From Neurospora intermedia (Eukaryota > Ascomycota > Sordariomycetes > Sordariales > Sordariaceae), in contig BTPP01000002.1 in NCBI GenBank assembly GCA_037102815.1, positions 1,922,001-1,986,000 on the forward strand: a stretch of DNA of 64,000 bases, read 5' to 3'. Below are positions 1-11,486 of this stretch, piece after piece (within the stretch, counting starts at the first letter, position 1; the number at the start of each line of letters is the position of its first letter). The translations under genes were made by a program, and so were the position numbers. Below the pieces are notes generated by a model, which did no database searches, had not been told where the DNA came from, and saw only the letters and a program-made list of their open reading frames with translations.

Positions 1-3000
1 CCGGACGGGGAGACGGGGCGGTCCCCTAGAAAAGAGGAAAACGATGGATGGAGATTGGAGGTGAGGTGCAGGTGAGAGGGTTATGAATGGCAGCGAATGG
101 CAGCAAATGGAAAAGAAGAATGAAGAAATCAATCAACAGCCGACGAACGAGGGGAGGAGGAGACGGCAAGTGCCGCGTTTACAAGGTGACTTCCATCTGA
201 AGAACCTGAAGCATGGAGAGGAAAGAAAGGATGGAAGGAACCGCAGTGGGGAGCAATGAGTGCCCTGGGAGGCAAGTACACTACCACTAGAGTAAGTAAT
301 GTAAAGCTTAGCTAAGGTAAAATAGTGTAACGAAGAAAGATACCTGTACGAAGGTAGTACCTTTAGGAGCAGCCTGGGGGTGAAGCAATGAACTGGAAGG
401 TACGGAACCGTTCAGTTATTGTCGTCCAGGATTAAGCAACCTCGCACTTTCTTCGCATTGAAGTAGCTCTGGAGTGAGGTCACACATTGCCTCTTCAAGT
501 GGCAGGCATCGCGTCCCTGTGTATCTGATAGTGATAGCTGGTCCACTCCCTCAACCGAAGCCATGACGTCCTTACCTGGGCTGGACATCACATCTAGCTG
601 AAAAATCAAATTAAAAAAAAAAAAGGGACCTGAAGCTTCCCCGGCGTCCCTGCCGTGGGTGGACGGCAAGCTGGAAACCATATGCCCTGCCGTTGAAAAT
701 GCGTGCTTGCCCTGCTGCCCTCTGCCCGTCCTGCCCGGGCCTGCGACTTGCGAGGTCCAGTTGCAACCCTCTTCCCTTACCTCTACGCTAGTTGACAGCG
801 GGCGTCGGTGCGTGTGTGCGTCTGAAGTCTGAAGTGGAGCTCTGCCGACTGCGCTAAACTATTAGGGCATGCAGCCAGGGCATTGGAACTCCGTACTCCG
901 TATTTCGCAAGCGTATCATTGGCGTATCGTAATGTGCTGGCGCTATGGGAAGCTTGAATGTTGCACATGAAGTGGATCACGGGCGTCACTGGGCGATGCA
1001 ACTACATAATCATTCCCGTCCTCCCTCAAATTTAGGTCTTCCCCGCCATCAATAATCTCCCTCCTTTTCCACACTGCTCCTGTTAAATTCGACTTGTCTT
1101 TTGCGCATTGCGTCTGGCGCAACCCATCTCCGCACTTTTCTCCTCTCATCTCACGTAGGCTCTCACGAGATAGCTTGGACGACGACCTACTGGACGCCGC
1201 AAGTGACGGACATATGCATCACGACCGATATGCTGCCAATGAAAACATGGAAAACGGAAAAATGTTCAACGGTCGAGCACGCCCACCGGCCATTGCCATG
1301 AAATTGGCAGGTGCTCCAAGCAGTAACGGCAACCATTGGACTGTCCCGAAAACGTGGTGGTGTAAAGCCCATCTAGAGGTCCCCTCATGATAAAGGGTTG
1401 CCGTTCGAAACGGGCATTTCTCGGATTGCCGGGACCAGGACATCGAGACAGCCCGACGGGACCCAGTCCGGAGTCGGATCGATGCTCTGTGTCCCCCTGC
1501 CTGCATCGGACATCTTGAACGCCATATTGGCAAACTGAACGTCAGCTGGACATGCTGACCTTGAAGGTTCGCTTGGCCATTTGTGAATATGGCCTCTCTA
1601 TCAAACGAGACTCCATCATCGATGTTCAATGACCATACTTGGCTTTTGTATGGGCTTTTGGTTTGCATCGAGATTCACAGCGAGCAACGAAGGCCAGCTG
1701 GTTGCAACGAATTCTTGGCGCTCCGGATATCGACCCGTCAGTACCTATCTCTTGCTCTTTTCGTGTCCTTGAAGCTTTGACATTTCTCCATCAATCATTT
1801 CTGCACTTGAAAGCTTCCATTGCATAAAAGTCTGCTGCCAATATTTGCACCCAACATACATCTGTCGTCGGCGCGCATTGCAGACCAGGCCTTTTATAGC
1901 CACTGACAGGCGCAGAAGTCTCGGTCATTCCCTAGATGTAGTACATAGTCTGGGGTGCCCGAAACGCTCGTATCCGTCCCCATCACAATAATCGCAGCCC
2001 CCCGGTGAGCATTGAGATGTTCCAGGTATTTTCGTTTTTTTTACCATCCTGATCAGGTCTTGCAATGAGTAGTCAACAGTTTACTCTTACTTATAGTGTA
2101 CCATGTTGGTACTGTATTATTTGTATTGGTAACAAACCCCAAGCATCAGACCCACCTCTCACGATGGCGGGAAGCTGCCCGCCCGTGGCTTGCAGGAAAT
2201 GGAGTTCCATCACGGTATGTTCTTTCGCCAAAACGACGATACACTACAATTGAATGTATCGACGTGCGTTGCGGGACCCCGAAAACTCCAATTTTCCCTC
2301 CTCCAATCTGGCTGAACCGGGGTACACTGGAGCCAATTATGTCATAGTAACCCCCTCTTCTCCCAACTTCAGCCCATCGGAGCCCATCTGAATTGGCGTC
2401 ATCCTGTCTTTCGGTAAAAGTCTTTCTTGTGTAACATAGTAGAAGCGAGCCCCGACAAACTCAGCTTCGCTGAGGAACGACAAACGATGCATTCATTTAT
2501 CAGTGCTTCCCTTGGAAGATACCAAAGGAATCGAACTTTCGGTGGTAACGTCGCCATAACGTCGCCATCATCGTCGCTGTCGCCGTCGCCACGCTTGGTT
2601 CGTGTTCAGTGCAATGGACCCAACGATTTGCGGCCTTCAGTTCCACTGTTCCACACGCAGTCCCCATGCAGTAGCGCCGGCCCAATCCTGGGAATAGTAA
2701 CTAGTGCACAAAGCCGCCGATAGTTTCTGCAGGGCAAGGCGTCGTTCAACTACACTACGCTATGTACAGCGCGGCCCGAGCGGTGTCTGTCAGCTTGACA
2801 CGTGTGTCGGCTGCACTTGAGATGTCCAGAGTGCCCAGAGTCACGGCAGCATCCATATGTCCGAGCACAAAGGTCGTGGAAAACTGTCCATCTCTTCGAA
2901 AAGCCTCTCTCCTCCTCAAGGGACAGCGATAAGGGTCAGAAGCAGTGAGCGGCTACACATATCACCAAAAGCGAGCGTGGAATTGTTGTAGTTGTAGGTT

Positions 3001-4302
3001 GCGCAGCAGCGGGTCACCCCGTGCGCTAACTGGCTGTCTTGGATGACTCTTGGGGGTGGTCTTTACCGTATACGAGATGGATACTCTCAGTCTGAATGCC
3101 TGATTCTGCAGGTGATGCCGTGCTTGGCCATCTCCCGTCGGTAGGACAGTGGGACTTGGAATCCACCAGCGCGAACGAGCTGACAAACCAGGCACAGGAG
3201 GCGCATTGCATTTCAGAGGGAGATCCAGGAAATGGGCACGATGCGTGATGATGGAGCAGACAGCATTACATAACATGTGAACGGCGCTTGTTGGATTTGA
3301 ACCGAGAACCGCAATCGCACTTCCCGTTCACAACCGCGGCTTCAACATCGCACACGCTCGACCCAAACAAGCACCCACCAAGTCCCACAGCATGCCAAAT
3401 TGAGAGCACAAGAGACTTCCCGGGAGCTTGCGGCGACTACGCACAAGATTACGGGCGTAGTTGGCTTGTAAAGCGAGGTCTATGTCTGTGTTGAGAACAG
3501 AGATAAAGACGCTACAATGAGAGACACACACATGACTTTGAAGATTTCATGATGTTTGGCAGGAGGAAGAAAACCCAATCAGTCACACAAGGATCTCATT
3601 TCCGGGCAAGCACCCAAGCTTCATTGGCTCACAACACACCAAGGTTATTGCGTGCCTGAATGGATATTGATGCAGGCCAGGTTCGGGGAATGGATAAGGC
3701 GCATCAGCCATGGGCCGTGGTCGCAATGGAACGAAGACAACGGTGAGCGCCGTTTGATTGTTCGCCGTTCGACTTCGCGCGAAGAAAAAGAAAAGCAGAA
3801 AGGCAAAAGCAAAGTGACAATGGATCACTAGACTGAATGAGCCACCAACCTCATGCTCATGCACGAGGTACCTACCTCATGGCAACCCGCTCGAGTCACC
3901 GTCTAGGAGAGAAGGGGAAAAAAGTGAGATCGCGCCCATCTCCTCCAGAGCGGGCTGCCGTCTGCCGCGGGAAGCAGGAAATGATGCCATTTCACCAGAT
4001 TCACAACCCACGACAGCACGACGGATGGGCCCTTGCCTTTGGCGGCTGCGTACCGCACATCTCATCTTAATAAACCGCAGGAATCAGGAATTCAAATATA
4101 CAAGTTGATGTAAGATTCCGCCGTTATGGTGAAGAGATCTTTTTCTTTCAACAACCATGCCATGGCCTTTGGTCCTATCACATTCCAACACGGGATTAAT
4201 GACACCACAAACAAATCACGGGGCTCTGGGAAGAGAAGGGTGTCCCTAGGTTCCTTTGGGTGTCACCATCCAGTCATGTTACTAGTCAGGGGTAAAGGGG
4301 AG

Positions 4303-4336
<34 letters not shown>
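4303..4336. repeat. Poly-A run (34 nt)
   Basis: An uninterrupted run of A inside the gene-poor left region. No target-site duplication or retroelement body is visible next to it. It may be a simple homopolymer expansion or an old retroposon tail. Confidence 0.9.
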
Positions 4337-4338
<2 letters not shown>

Positions 4339-5284
4339 TCCATGGGCTGATCCGGTACCTGAAAAATGAACTGAATGAATGAATGATTACTTGCAAGTGC
4401 AGACATTCAGGGTCCAGGCCATCCTCGCCTATTGTCTTTGACTCTTGCAGCCTTTTTCTGTTATTCTTTGGTTCTTGTTATCAGTCTGGACTGAGGCCAG
4501 GCTCACCTGATGCATTAGGCGACATTACTGCTAAAGCGAGAGAAACTAATCCTAGGAAGAGCCCGAAGGACAGCCGTGTATCAAACGGTAAAAAAAAAAC
4601 ATTGCCTGGGATGGGTGCTTCCGAAAATCGAATGCCAAGAGACCATATTCTAGGGGTCTTCTGCTCCACTCTGAACTGCTGCTGTTCACCTCGGCGATCC
4701 CCAGGGCCGTCGGCCGCCGTCTCATTTCTCTCTTCAACATCTCACGTTGAACATTCCCTTCTCTCGTTTGTACATACAGTACTCAACTTTCCAACTTCAC
4801 AGTCATGGCAAATGCCTGCGTCGTTATCAGATCGATTCAACGACTAATCCACAGCAATTAATTGCCAGAGACAGGAATCCAGACGAAAGCCCCCCTTCCC
4901 CCCATTCCATTCCCATGCGAGCATGATCACCATATTAAATGGATACTTCTACCTATTCACTTTTCAGAACGCCATACCCAGCTCCCGCAACTCTGCAGAC
5001 GCCTCCCCCGGAACTATTTGGTGTCGTGACCACCGGAGCACGCTTCTTGCTTCCTTCTTCTTTTTCGTTTCGCAGCCCGGAACCCTGGTGGTCCACGCCA
5101 CGTCCGCCATTTATTCCGCCTCATATTCAGGTCAAATACGGTGCTCAGCTTCTTGAACGCCTCCTTACATCCGTCCACGCACAGGTATACAGTCAATGCC
5201 GGAGATATTTATCTACGCATTACGGAGGAAGTCTTCCGAGTGGGGATGAGAGAGTTCATACGTACCTAACCGCCCGAAGAACAG

Positions 5285-5310
5285 GAAGAAGAAGAAGAAG
5301 AAGAAGAAGG
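5285..5310. repeat. GAA trinucleotide tract
   Basis: About eight to nine tandem GAA units in non-coding DNA. It gives an Arg/Lys-rich shadow frame that should not be read as a gene. Confidence 0.85.
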
Positions 5311-5999
5311 AGTTCTCGCTTTTTGTCGTGTGGGCTGGCTTTGTACTGCCGTTATCCGTGTCCCCAAACTCTCAGAGGGCGCCTAGAAGACGCTAGGTCT
5401 TCTGGGCTGGAAATGGCGTATCGCCTGGCCTCAGGGTAGTTGTTCGTGGTAGCCTACCCGCCTGGATACCTCCCGTCCTTTCGTCGGTATCGGAAGAAAA
5501 GCGGCTGATCATCCATCCTTCTTCATGCTTGTTTATGCTTGACGCCATCTCGTGCATTCCTCCCTCTCCACCACTCTTCTCCGCGTTCCCGACTTGAGAG
5601 TCTCGCCGTTTCCCACGTGCTCATTGGTCTGGCAATAGATTGTATGTAGTAGCCAAACAGGGGCAGAAAAGAGAGGGAAAACGATATGGTTATATATATT
5701 TCTATACAATTGAAGGGGAAACCAAAAGGAATTGGCGAAAAGATCATGGAGATCAGCAAAAAATAAAAAGAGAAAACAACATACAACACCTGGGATTCGC
5801 TGGTCGTCACCGACCCAACTACTAGTCAGGCGATTGGTAGCTTATCTATGGGAGAGCGGACGGGATCCCGAGTTTTCTACCATCTATGGTCGTATGTGCT
5901 ATTATGCTCCCTCTGCTGGGCTTATGTGCTGAGTTTGCTCTTGCTGTGGACTTTTTATTCCGTTGGCTAGAGGGTAAGGAACGCGAATGCGAGCGAAGT

Positions 6000-6000
<1 letters not shown>

Positions 6001-6026
<26 letters not shown>
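6001..6026. repeat. CTG trinucleotide tract
   Basis: Nearly nine tandem CTG units in non-coding DNA. The reverse frame gives a poly-Ala shadow. Confidence 0.85.
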
Positions 6027-6030
<4 letters not shown>

Positions 6031-7573
6031 CACAGAGATGCAGGAACCGGAGAGACTCCACTCGGTCGTTGGTTCTTGTATCCTTGAGATGTCTGTCTAG
6101 ACCTCGGAAGTAACATGGTCTTGCATGCTGACTGCTTATTTTGTGTTGTACAAGGTCCTCATCCTCGGAACTCTTAGTATTTTCACTAAAACAAACGGAG
6201 TGAGCCAGATAGGTAGGCATGGTGGCTACATAACACCCAGACAACGAACGAGCTGTGATCACCTATCAAATAAACATGTAAGGCTCAAACCCAGACCCGC
6301 TCAAATGGTTCACCGATCAGCACCTTACATGAACTTCCGACGAGCCTCTTCCCAGTGTGTTCCCCTTACAGATCCTTCCGTACATGACGGACCCGCCGAG
6401 AAACAAACACCCAACGATTCGGTCGGGAGCATCCGTATTTCTTACATGTCCAAATGCAATATGTAGATCATCGTGCCTATGTATTATGCATACGGTGAGA
6501 TGGGTATGTAAGTAAAACCCGTGGGAGGCCAGGTTCATGCTGACGATCGCTGACCACACAGTGCCCTATACAATTCAAAACCACGAAGCTTCCATTGCCT
6601 GTGGTGGTTCGTGCTGGGTACTTGACAAGGGGGGCATTTTACTTTGGCTCGCAACTATAGTACGATAATATCCCGATGTTCATTCTGCCCCATGGCCGCA
6701 GTCGGTCGGTGTTGACTTTAAACGTTTTCTAATATATCAGATCAAACCAAACGAGCTGTGAAGAACACATGGCATCTGCATCTGTCACCTGATGAATGAT
6801 AGTGTTCGGTTCGGTTCGGTCTAATATCTTATAGGGCCGATGAGGGTGCCCAATAGGCTGGGGGAGTGTCGGTTTGGGTAGGCGGTTTGCTGTATAGTCG
6901 GCTTGTATCTCAAGTATGAATGAAAGATCATGGTCACTGTTGCCTGGGACATGTTTTCCCATCGTCTGGTATTGTAAGACCTGGTTCAAATAGCAGATTC
7001 GTGACATGGAGCTGTGAAGTCGATGTTCGAGCTTGATTCAGTAAATGCATGGTCGACTTATATTTTATTGCACATGGAGTTCGAGTTTTGGTACGACAAT
7101 TCCAGAGAATAATATATAGCAAGTAAGGTCATCTGGGACGTCAGAAAACGGCACTTCATCATAAACCGGAGATGTGGAGGAAAAGGGAAAAATGATGGGA
7201 CGCAAAGAGACGATCGTCGTGACCAAGTGTCGGAGCATTGCGGGGTTACCGCCATAAAGCAGATATGCAATTATACGATAACTGCCGCACAGTAGCGTCT
7301 CCGGAGCAACCACCCCCACCATGACACGGGGTTCAATCAACACCTCCAATGGTCCATCAAAAGTTGCGACAGAGATCAACGCGTCTGGACACGCGCCCAC
7401 GAACCACCCTTCTTGGAACAGCCCTCCACACATTCTTACGCGATTCCCATTTCCATCATCCACGCGACAGTCACGACGACAAAGGAAACCCGCGAAAACA
7501 TCGAGCGAACCACGAACCACGAGCCTATCCGAGTCCGTTTTGGTGCCCCCAGCACACCATACCACAGCCAAAC

Positions 7574-9035
7574 ATGGCCTTCAACCCACGAATGTCCATC
7601 CTACCTCCGCAGCCGCAACAATCGCGGCAGCGCAAAAAGGAAGAAGAAGCCGCCTACGCCAACATGCGCCTGCCCGACCGCGAAATCGTCGGCTGCATCA
7701 ACGAGCTCGGCATCCCCTTCACGCTGGCCGACCTGCAGAAGCCCAACCCGATCCAGGTGCAGATGATCTTTGAGTGGTTCGGCGAGCTGCTGATGAACAA
7801 GACGCGTCAGACGGTCGACCCGGCGATGCGCGCGGCCGCCGAGGATGTTTGTGGCCCCGAACTGGGCGAGGCCATGATGCCTTCGGACACGCGAAATCTG
7901 CTGGGGTTTTACGTGTCGCTTCGCAGGCTGATGCTGGATTGCGGAGTGAACGATTTCAGCTTCAATGACCTCTACAAACCGACGCATGACCGGTTGGTTA
8001 GGATGTTGAGTTATGTCATTAACTTTGTCAGGTTCCGTGAGAGCCAGACAAGCGTCATTGATGAGCATTGCAACAAGGCTGAGCAGACAAAGGCGCGCAT
8101 CGAGCAGTTGTATGTCGAGAACCAGAATATGGAGGCGCAGTTGGAGGAAATGAGACACAATCGTAGGGCAATGGAAGTGCTGGTTCAGGAGAAGACAGTG
8201 CGCAATGAGGAGCTCAAGAAGCGGCTGCTGGAGCTCAGGCGAAGCCAGGAGAAGGTGGCCGCGAGGTTGGAGGAGGCCAAGACCAAGAAGGGCGAGTTGG
8301 CGGCGGAGTTGGAGGAAAAGACGGCTACAAAAATTGCGCTCAAGCAGGAGAGCGCGAAACTCCGGCCTTATGTGCTCCAGAGCCCGTCGGCGCTGCAGGC
8401 TAGTTTGGCGGAGCTGAGCAACACGTTGAACAACGACAAGGCACACATTGATGCGCTGGACAGGCGGTCAAGAGCTCTCCAGACGTCAACGGACTCGTTC
8501 AGCGTGGTAGCATCGGACGTGGCATCATGCATCAAGCTGTTAGAAGAGATCGCGATCGAGCTGGCCAAGGAAGAAGAGGAGAACGTCAAGAACGCAAGGC
8601 AGAGAGACGCGCTTACGGAGCGGGGACACAATGTCAGAGAGGTGGAGCGTACCGAGGCGCTGCTCAAGAGGCAATTGGCCAAGTGGGTTGATCGCACGGC
8701 GCAGTTGCGGACGCAGAGCGAGGAGAAGGCGCAAAAGGCCATGGAGAAGATGGAGGAGTTGAGGGCGGTACATAGAAAGTTGACCGAGGAGAGGTCGGAG
8801 AAGGGCAAGGATATTGAGAGGAGGAGGGTGAGAATCGAGCAGACGGAGAAGAAGGTACGTTTAAATTGGACTGAAAGAAAAGAAACGAGGAGAGATGCTA
8901 ACCAGTTGTGCCCTCAACTAGATGCTCGACTTGAAAGAGAATATCGAGAACGAAGTCCACGCTGCCCACGACGAGTACCTCAAGATGGAGGCACATATTA
9001 AGCTGTACATTACCGAGATGGAGCAGGCCATCTGA
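7574..9035 (+). CDS. nuf2: Kinetochore protein Nuf2 (NDC80 complex subunit)
   Basis: Nuf2 pairs with Ndc80 and, with Spc24/Spc25, links kinetochores to spindle microtubules. There are two exons, 7574-8854 and 8922-9035. The 67-nt intron is GTACGT...CTAG with a GCTAAC branch site and lies in phase 0. The product is 464 aa, a normal length for the family. Residues about 25-150 form the calponin-homology head, with the conserved stretch [20 protein letters not shown] near the start. The rest, from about residue 160, is almost continuous coiled coil rich in Glu, Lys, Arg and Leu. I chose the ATG at 7574 because the upstream in-frame codons are basic, non-conserved leader sequence. The short second exon encodes the end of the coil. 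Confidence 0.95.
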
Positions 9036-9346
9036 TGTTTGATGTACAGTGTACTGCACCGCATTGGTTCACGGGTAAAGCATCGAGGTTTTGTTTGGCA
9101 TAAGAGGTTTCTGGAGCATGCATGGATACCATGGAGTGGCGTTTCGGTTTAGTTCCCAGCAGGCTGGACAGGTTGGGTGTGGTAATCTTTGCCTTTCATA
9201 CATACCCTTTTAGAAGGCATCATAAGTTGCTACACTGAATGAGACCACGAATTATTACGATTACAAACCCCTTTCTGCCGTGCTTTGTGTCCTGAACACC
9301 ACCTATACCACCCTCATATTTCCTTTCCTGCAATGGCCAACCATCC
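9036..9346. other. Convergent 3' region between nuf2 and the 334-aa gene
   Basis: About 310 bases shared by the 3' ends of two converging genes. No gene or clear terminator motif was seen. Confidence 0.6.
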
Positions 9347-10351
9347 TCAACTGCACAAACGATCTCTTTGCCTTTCCCTTTCCCACTCCCCAACCCCAAA
9401 CTGGAACCATCGACCCAATACCCTCCTAACATCTACCGTCCTCCCAATCAACCCACCACCAACACTTCTCTCAAGATCCCCTCCTGCGCCTCTCAAAGCA
9501 CTCCCGCTCACAACCGGCATCTTCTCCCCAAGCAAATCATCCAGGCTCGTCAGACTCTTCTCATCATACTCAACAGGCTCAACAACCACAACCCCCAACT
9601 CAGTCCTCCTCCCCGTCTCCAGCAATACAGCAGCCGTGGTGTTCAGCCCTTGCACGCTCCACTCGCTTGAATCACGATGTAAGGCTAGAAAGCCATAGAC
9701 TAATAATAGTTGTTGTTGAGGTTGTGGACGTGTTTGCTGGTTTGGTAAGGGGTCATAAGTCGACGGATGAGGAGGAGGAGGAGGAGGAGGGGTGGGAACC
9801 TTGTTGGTGTTGGTGAGGGGATTATTTGTATCAAAGACAGAGAGAAAGGCGCGCAGGTGGGACACGGTGGGGATGAAGACTGTGCGGATGTGTCGCGCTA
9901 CGGCGACTTGGTAGAGGGGGGAGGCGAGGAGTTGGGAGGCCCAGGGGCCCGGGGTGATTTTGGCCGGGGTGGCGCTTGTTGTTCTGGTGGGTTCATCTTG
10001 TGTTGACCGCGCTGTTGCTGCCGGTTGCTGTTGATGACTGGGCCACGGGATTTGGTGTTGTAACTCGTGGGCTTCCTTTTTGTCTTGTTTTGTATCTGTC
10101 GGTACCTTGTCTTGGTCTGGTTGAGGTGAACTTTGCCGCTCTTCTTGCTCTTGACCCCGTGACTTCTCATCATCTTCTTGGCTTTGCCTGATATCTCTAG
10201 CCAAAGCCGTGAGAAAATCGAGTCGGCTGGAGCAGATGATCAAGGTGGTAGGATGCGTGCAGTGGTGGATGATGTACCAGAGCAGCTCAGAGGGAAGTGC
10301 CGGTGAGCAGAAGAGAGGCTGAAATTGAGCCTGAGACTGAAAAGAGTCCAT
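9347..10351 (-). CDS. Unrecognised 334-aa protein, possible RecA/Rad51-paralogue-like fold
   Basis: A single-exon frame from the ATG at 10351, convergent with nuf2. An earlier in-frame ATG would add 21 residues that read as leader. Near the N-terminus LPSELLWYIIHH is followed by TTLIICSSRLDFL, which looks like a beta strand. Later LLLVYGFLALHRDSSEWSVQ leads into a strand with VVVVEP. This alternation of strands and helices resembles Rad51-paralogue or Shu-complex proteins, but no Walker A motif is visible, so the assignment is only a guess. The middle (about residues 70-135 and 195-225) is low complexity, with Gln/Asp/Lys runs and a poly-Pro stretch. The extreme C-terminus (WERERQRDRLCS) is not protein-like and may hide an unseen intron. 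Confidence 0.6.
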   Translation of the reverse strand: MDSFQSQAQFQPLFCSPALPSELLWYIIHHCTHPTTLIICSSRLDFLTALARDIRQSQEDDEKSRGQEQEERQSSPQPDQDKVPTDTKQDKKEAHELQHQIPWPSHQQQPAATARSTQDEPTRTTSATPAKITPGPWASQLLASPLYQVAVARHIRTVFIPTVSHLRAFLSVFDTNNPLTNTNKVPTPPPPPPPHPSTYDPLPNQQTRPQPQQQLLLVYGFLALHRDSSEWSVQGLNTTAAVLLETGRRTELGVVVVEPVEYDEKSLTSLDDLLGEKMPVVSGSALRGAGGDLERSVGGGLIGRTVDVRRVLGRWFQFGVGEWERERQRDRLCS

Positions 10352-11486
10352 CACATTCCACGACAGGAGAAAAAAAAAGATGTTGGCCACGACTTGCGGT
10401 TGCGCAACCAGCAAATATGTGCGTGTGGTGGGAGTGAACTCCGTTTGAGATTTTGGTACTTGAGGAATGAAAATGCATTGGTTGTCGTCTCACATGCACG
10501 CTGCAAAAGGCGTTCCACTTGTGAGGTTTGCTTCTAACTTTAAGGTATCACATCGCGGGTCTCGGGTAGGGCTGAGTTCCACTTGTATCGCGGTGGTGGC
10601 CGTCCCGGTCCATACGGTTAAGGTGTTTGTTCGGACCCGGGATGATAGGGGTCCTCCCGTGGATGGCAGAAGTGGAAGCTAAAACCTGGGGAGATTCGAT
10701 TGGAAAGGATACACGCCTATATGCATATGCTTGGATCGTGCATAACGACTAACAATCAAGGCAGCTCGAGCACTCAACCACCTGTCGGCTCGACGTGAAA
10801 GACACCACTTGAAAGCTCCCATTATCCTGTCTAATTACCGGAGAAAAGCACTGAAATGGAGAGTGAAGATCTCTCGGGTGCTGTCAGATATAAAATAGGG
10901 CGGGTCAAACATCTCTTATGGTAAGAGAACACGTTCATCAGAATCATCAAGCCATGGACAGGTTTTGAACATAAAATTGAATTGAGCATCTGAGTTCAAC
11001 ATCCGGAAATCCTCGATGACCTCGTCTGTCGAGAGATGTCAGCTGGCTTAACAACAGTTGGGTGACATCGCCGCCGTATCGGAAGTCTGGGTTCATGAAT
11101 TGTGAGTCTGTCAGGTATTGTTCCACTTTGGATTGCATTGTGTTGTGAGGCCGTAGAGGTAGATAGATGATGGATGTCCCGCTCGTGGTGTCTATCGGTG
11201 TTCAACCGTGTACAAGTGGAGGGTAGGTGAGAGATTAGGTGGTCAGCAAGGTAGGTAAGGTAGTGTACATAGCTGCGAGGTAGGCCTGCTACGAATTCCC
11301 CACTATTCCCCAATCCACCACAGCTCCAGGCCGTCCGTGCATCACGTCACAGCTCACCACTGCTGGGCGCTCAGCGCGGCACTGGGATCCTAACTTTGTC
11401 CATTCCAACTGATCATCGCAACAACACTCAAACGCGCTCCCCAAAACAGCGAGCCCGGTGCGCTGGATAACAGTCACTGACCCAAT
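10352..11486. other. Intergenic region, divergent promoters
   Basis: It lies between the divergent 334-aa gene and the AP-3 beta gene and presumably holds both promoters. All frames in it are short. No defined regulatory motif could be supported. Confidence 0.5.

Larger units (their letters stand above)
1..7573. other. Gene-poor 7.5-kb region upstream of nuf2
   Basis: I see no credible gene here. The longest open frames (about 150-170 codons near 4.4, 4.9-5.4 and 7.1-7.6 kb) lack fungal codon bias, recognisable domains and a sensible gene structure. The stretch holds simple repeats: a 34-nt A run at 4303-4336, a GAA tract at 5285-5310 and a CTG tract at 6001-6026. It could include the long upstream region of a gene lying left of the window and the 5' leader of nuf2. 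The frame of nuf2 stays open upstream to about 7349, but the protein-like sequence starts at 7574. Confidence 0.6.

Noticed and set aside
3270-3345. tRNA-like T-arm (GGTTCAAATCC on the minus strand)
   Set aside because: The T stem pairs at only three positions and no D arm, anticodon arm or acceptor stem can be folded around it.
4939-5439. 166-codon plus-strand frame
   Set aside because: The second half is an Arg run made by the GAA tract and the first half shows no codon bias; no gene structure could be built.
7065-7571. 168-codon minus-strand frame upstream of nuf2
   Set aside because: It overlaps the nuf2 leader, has no codon bias and no domain.
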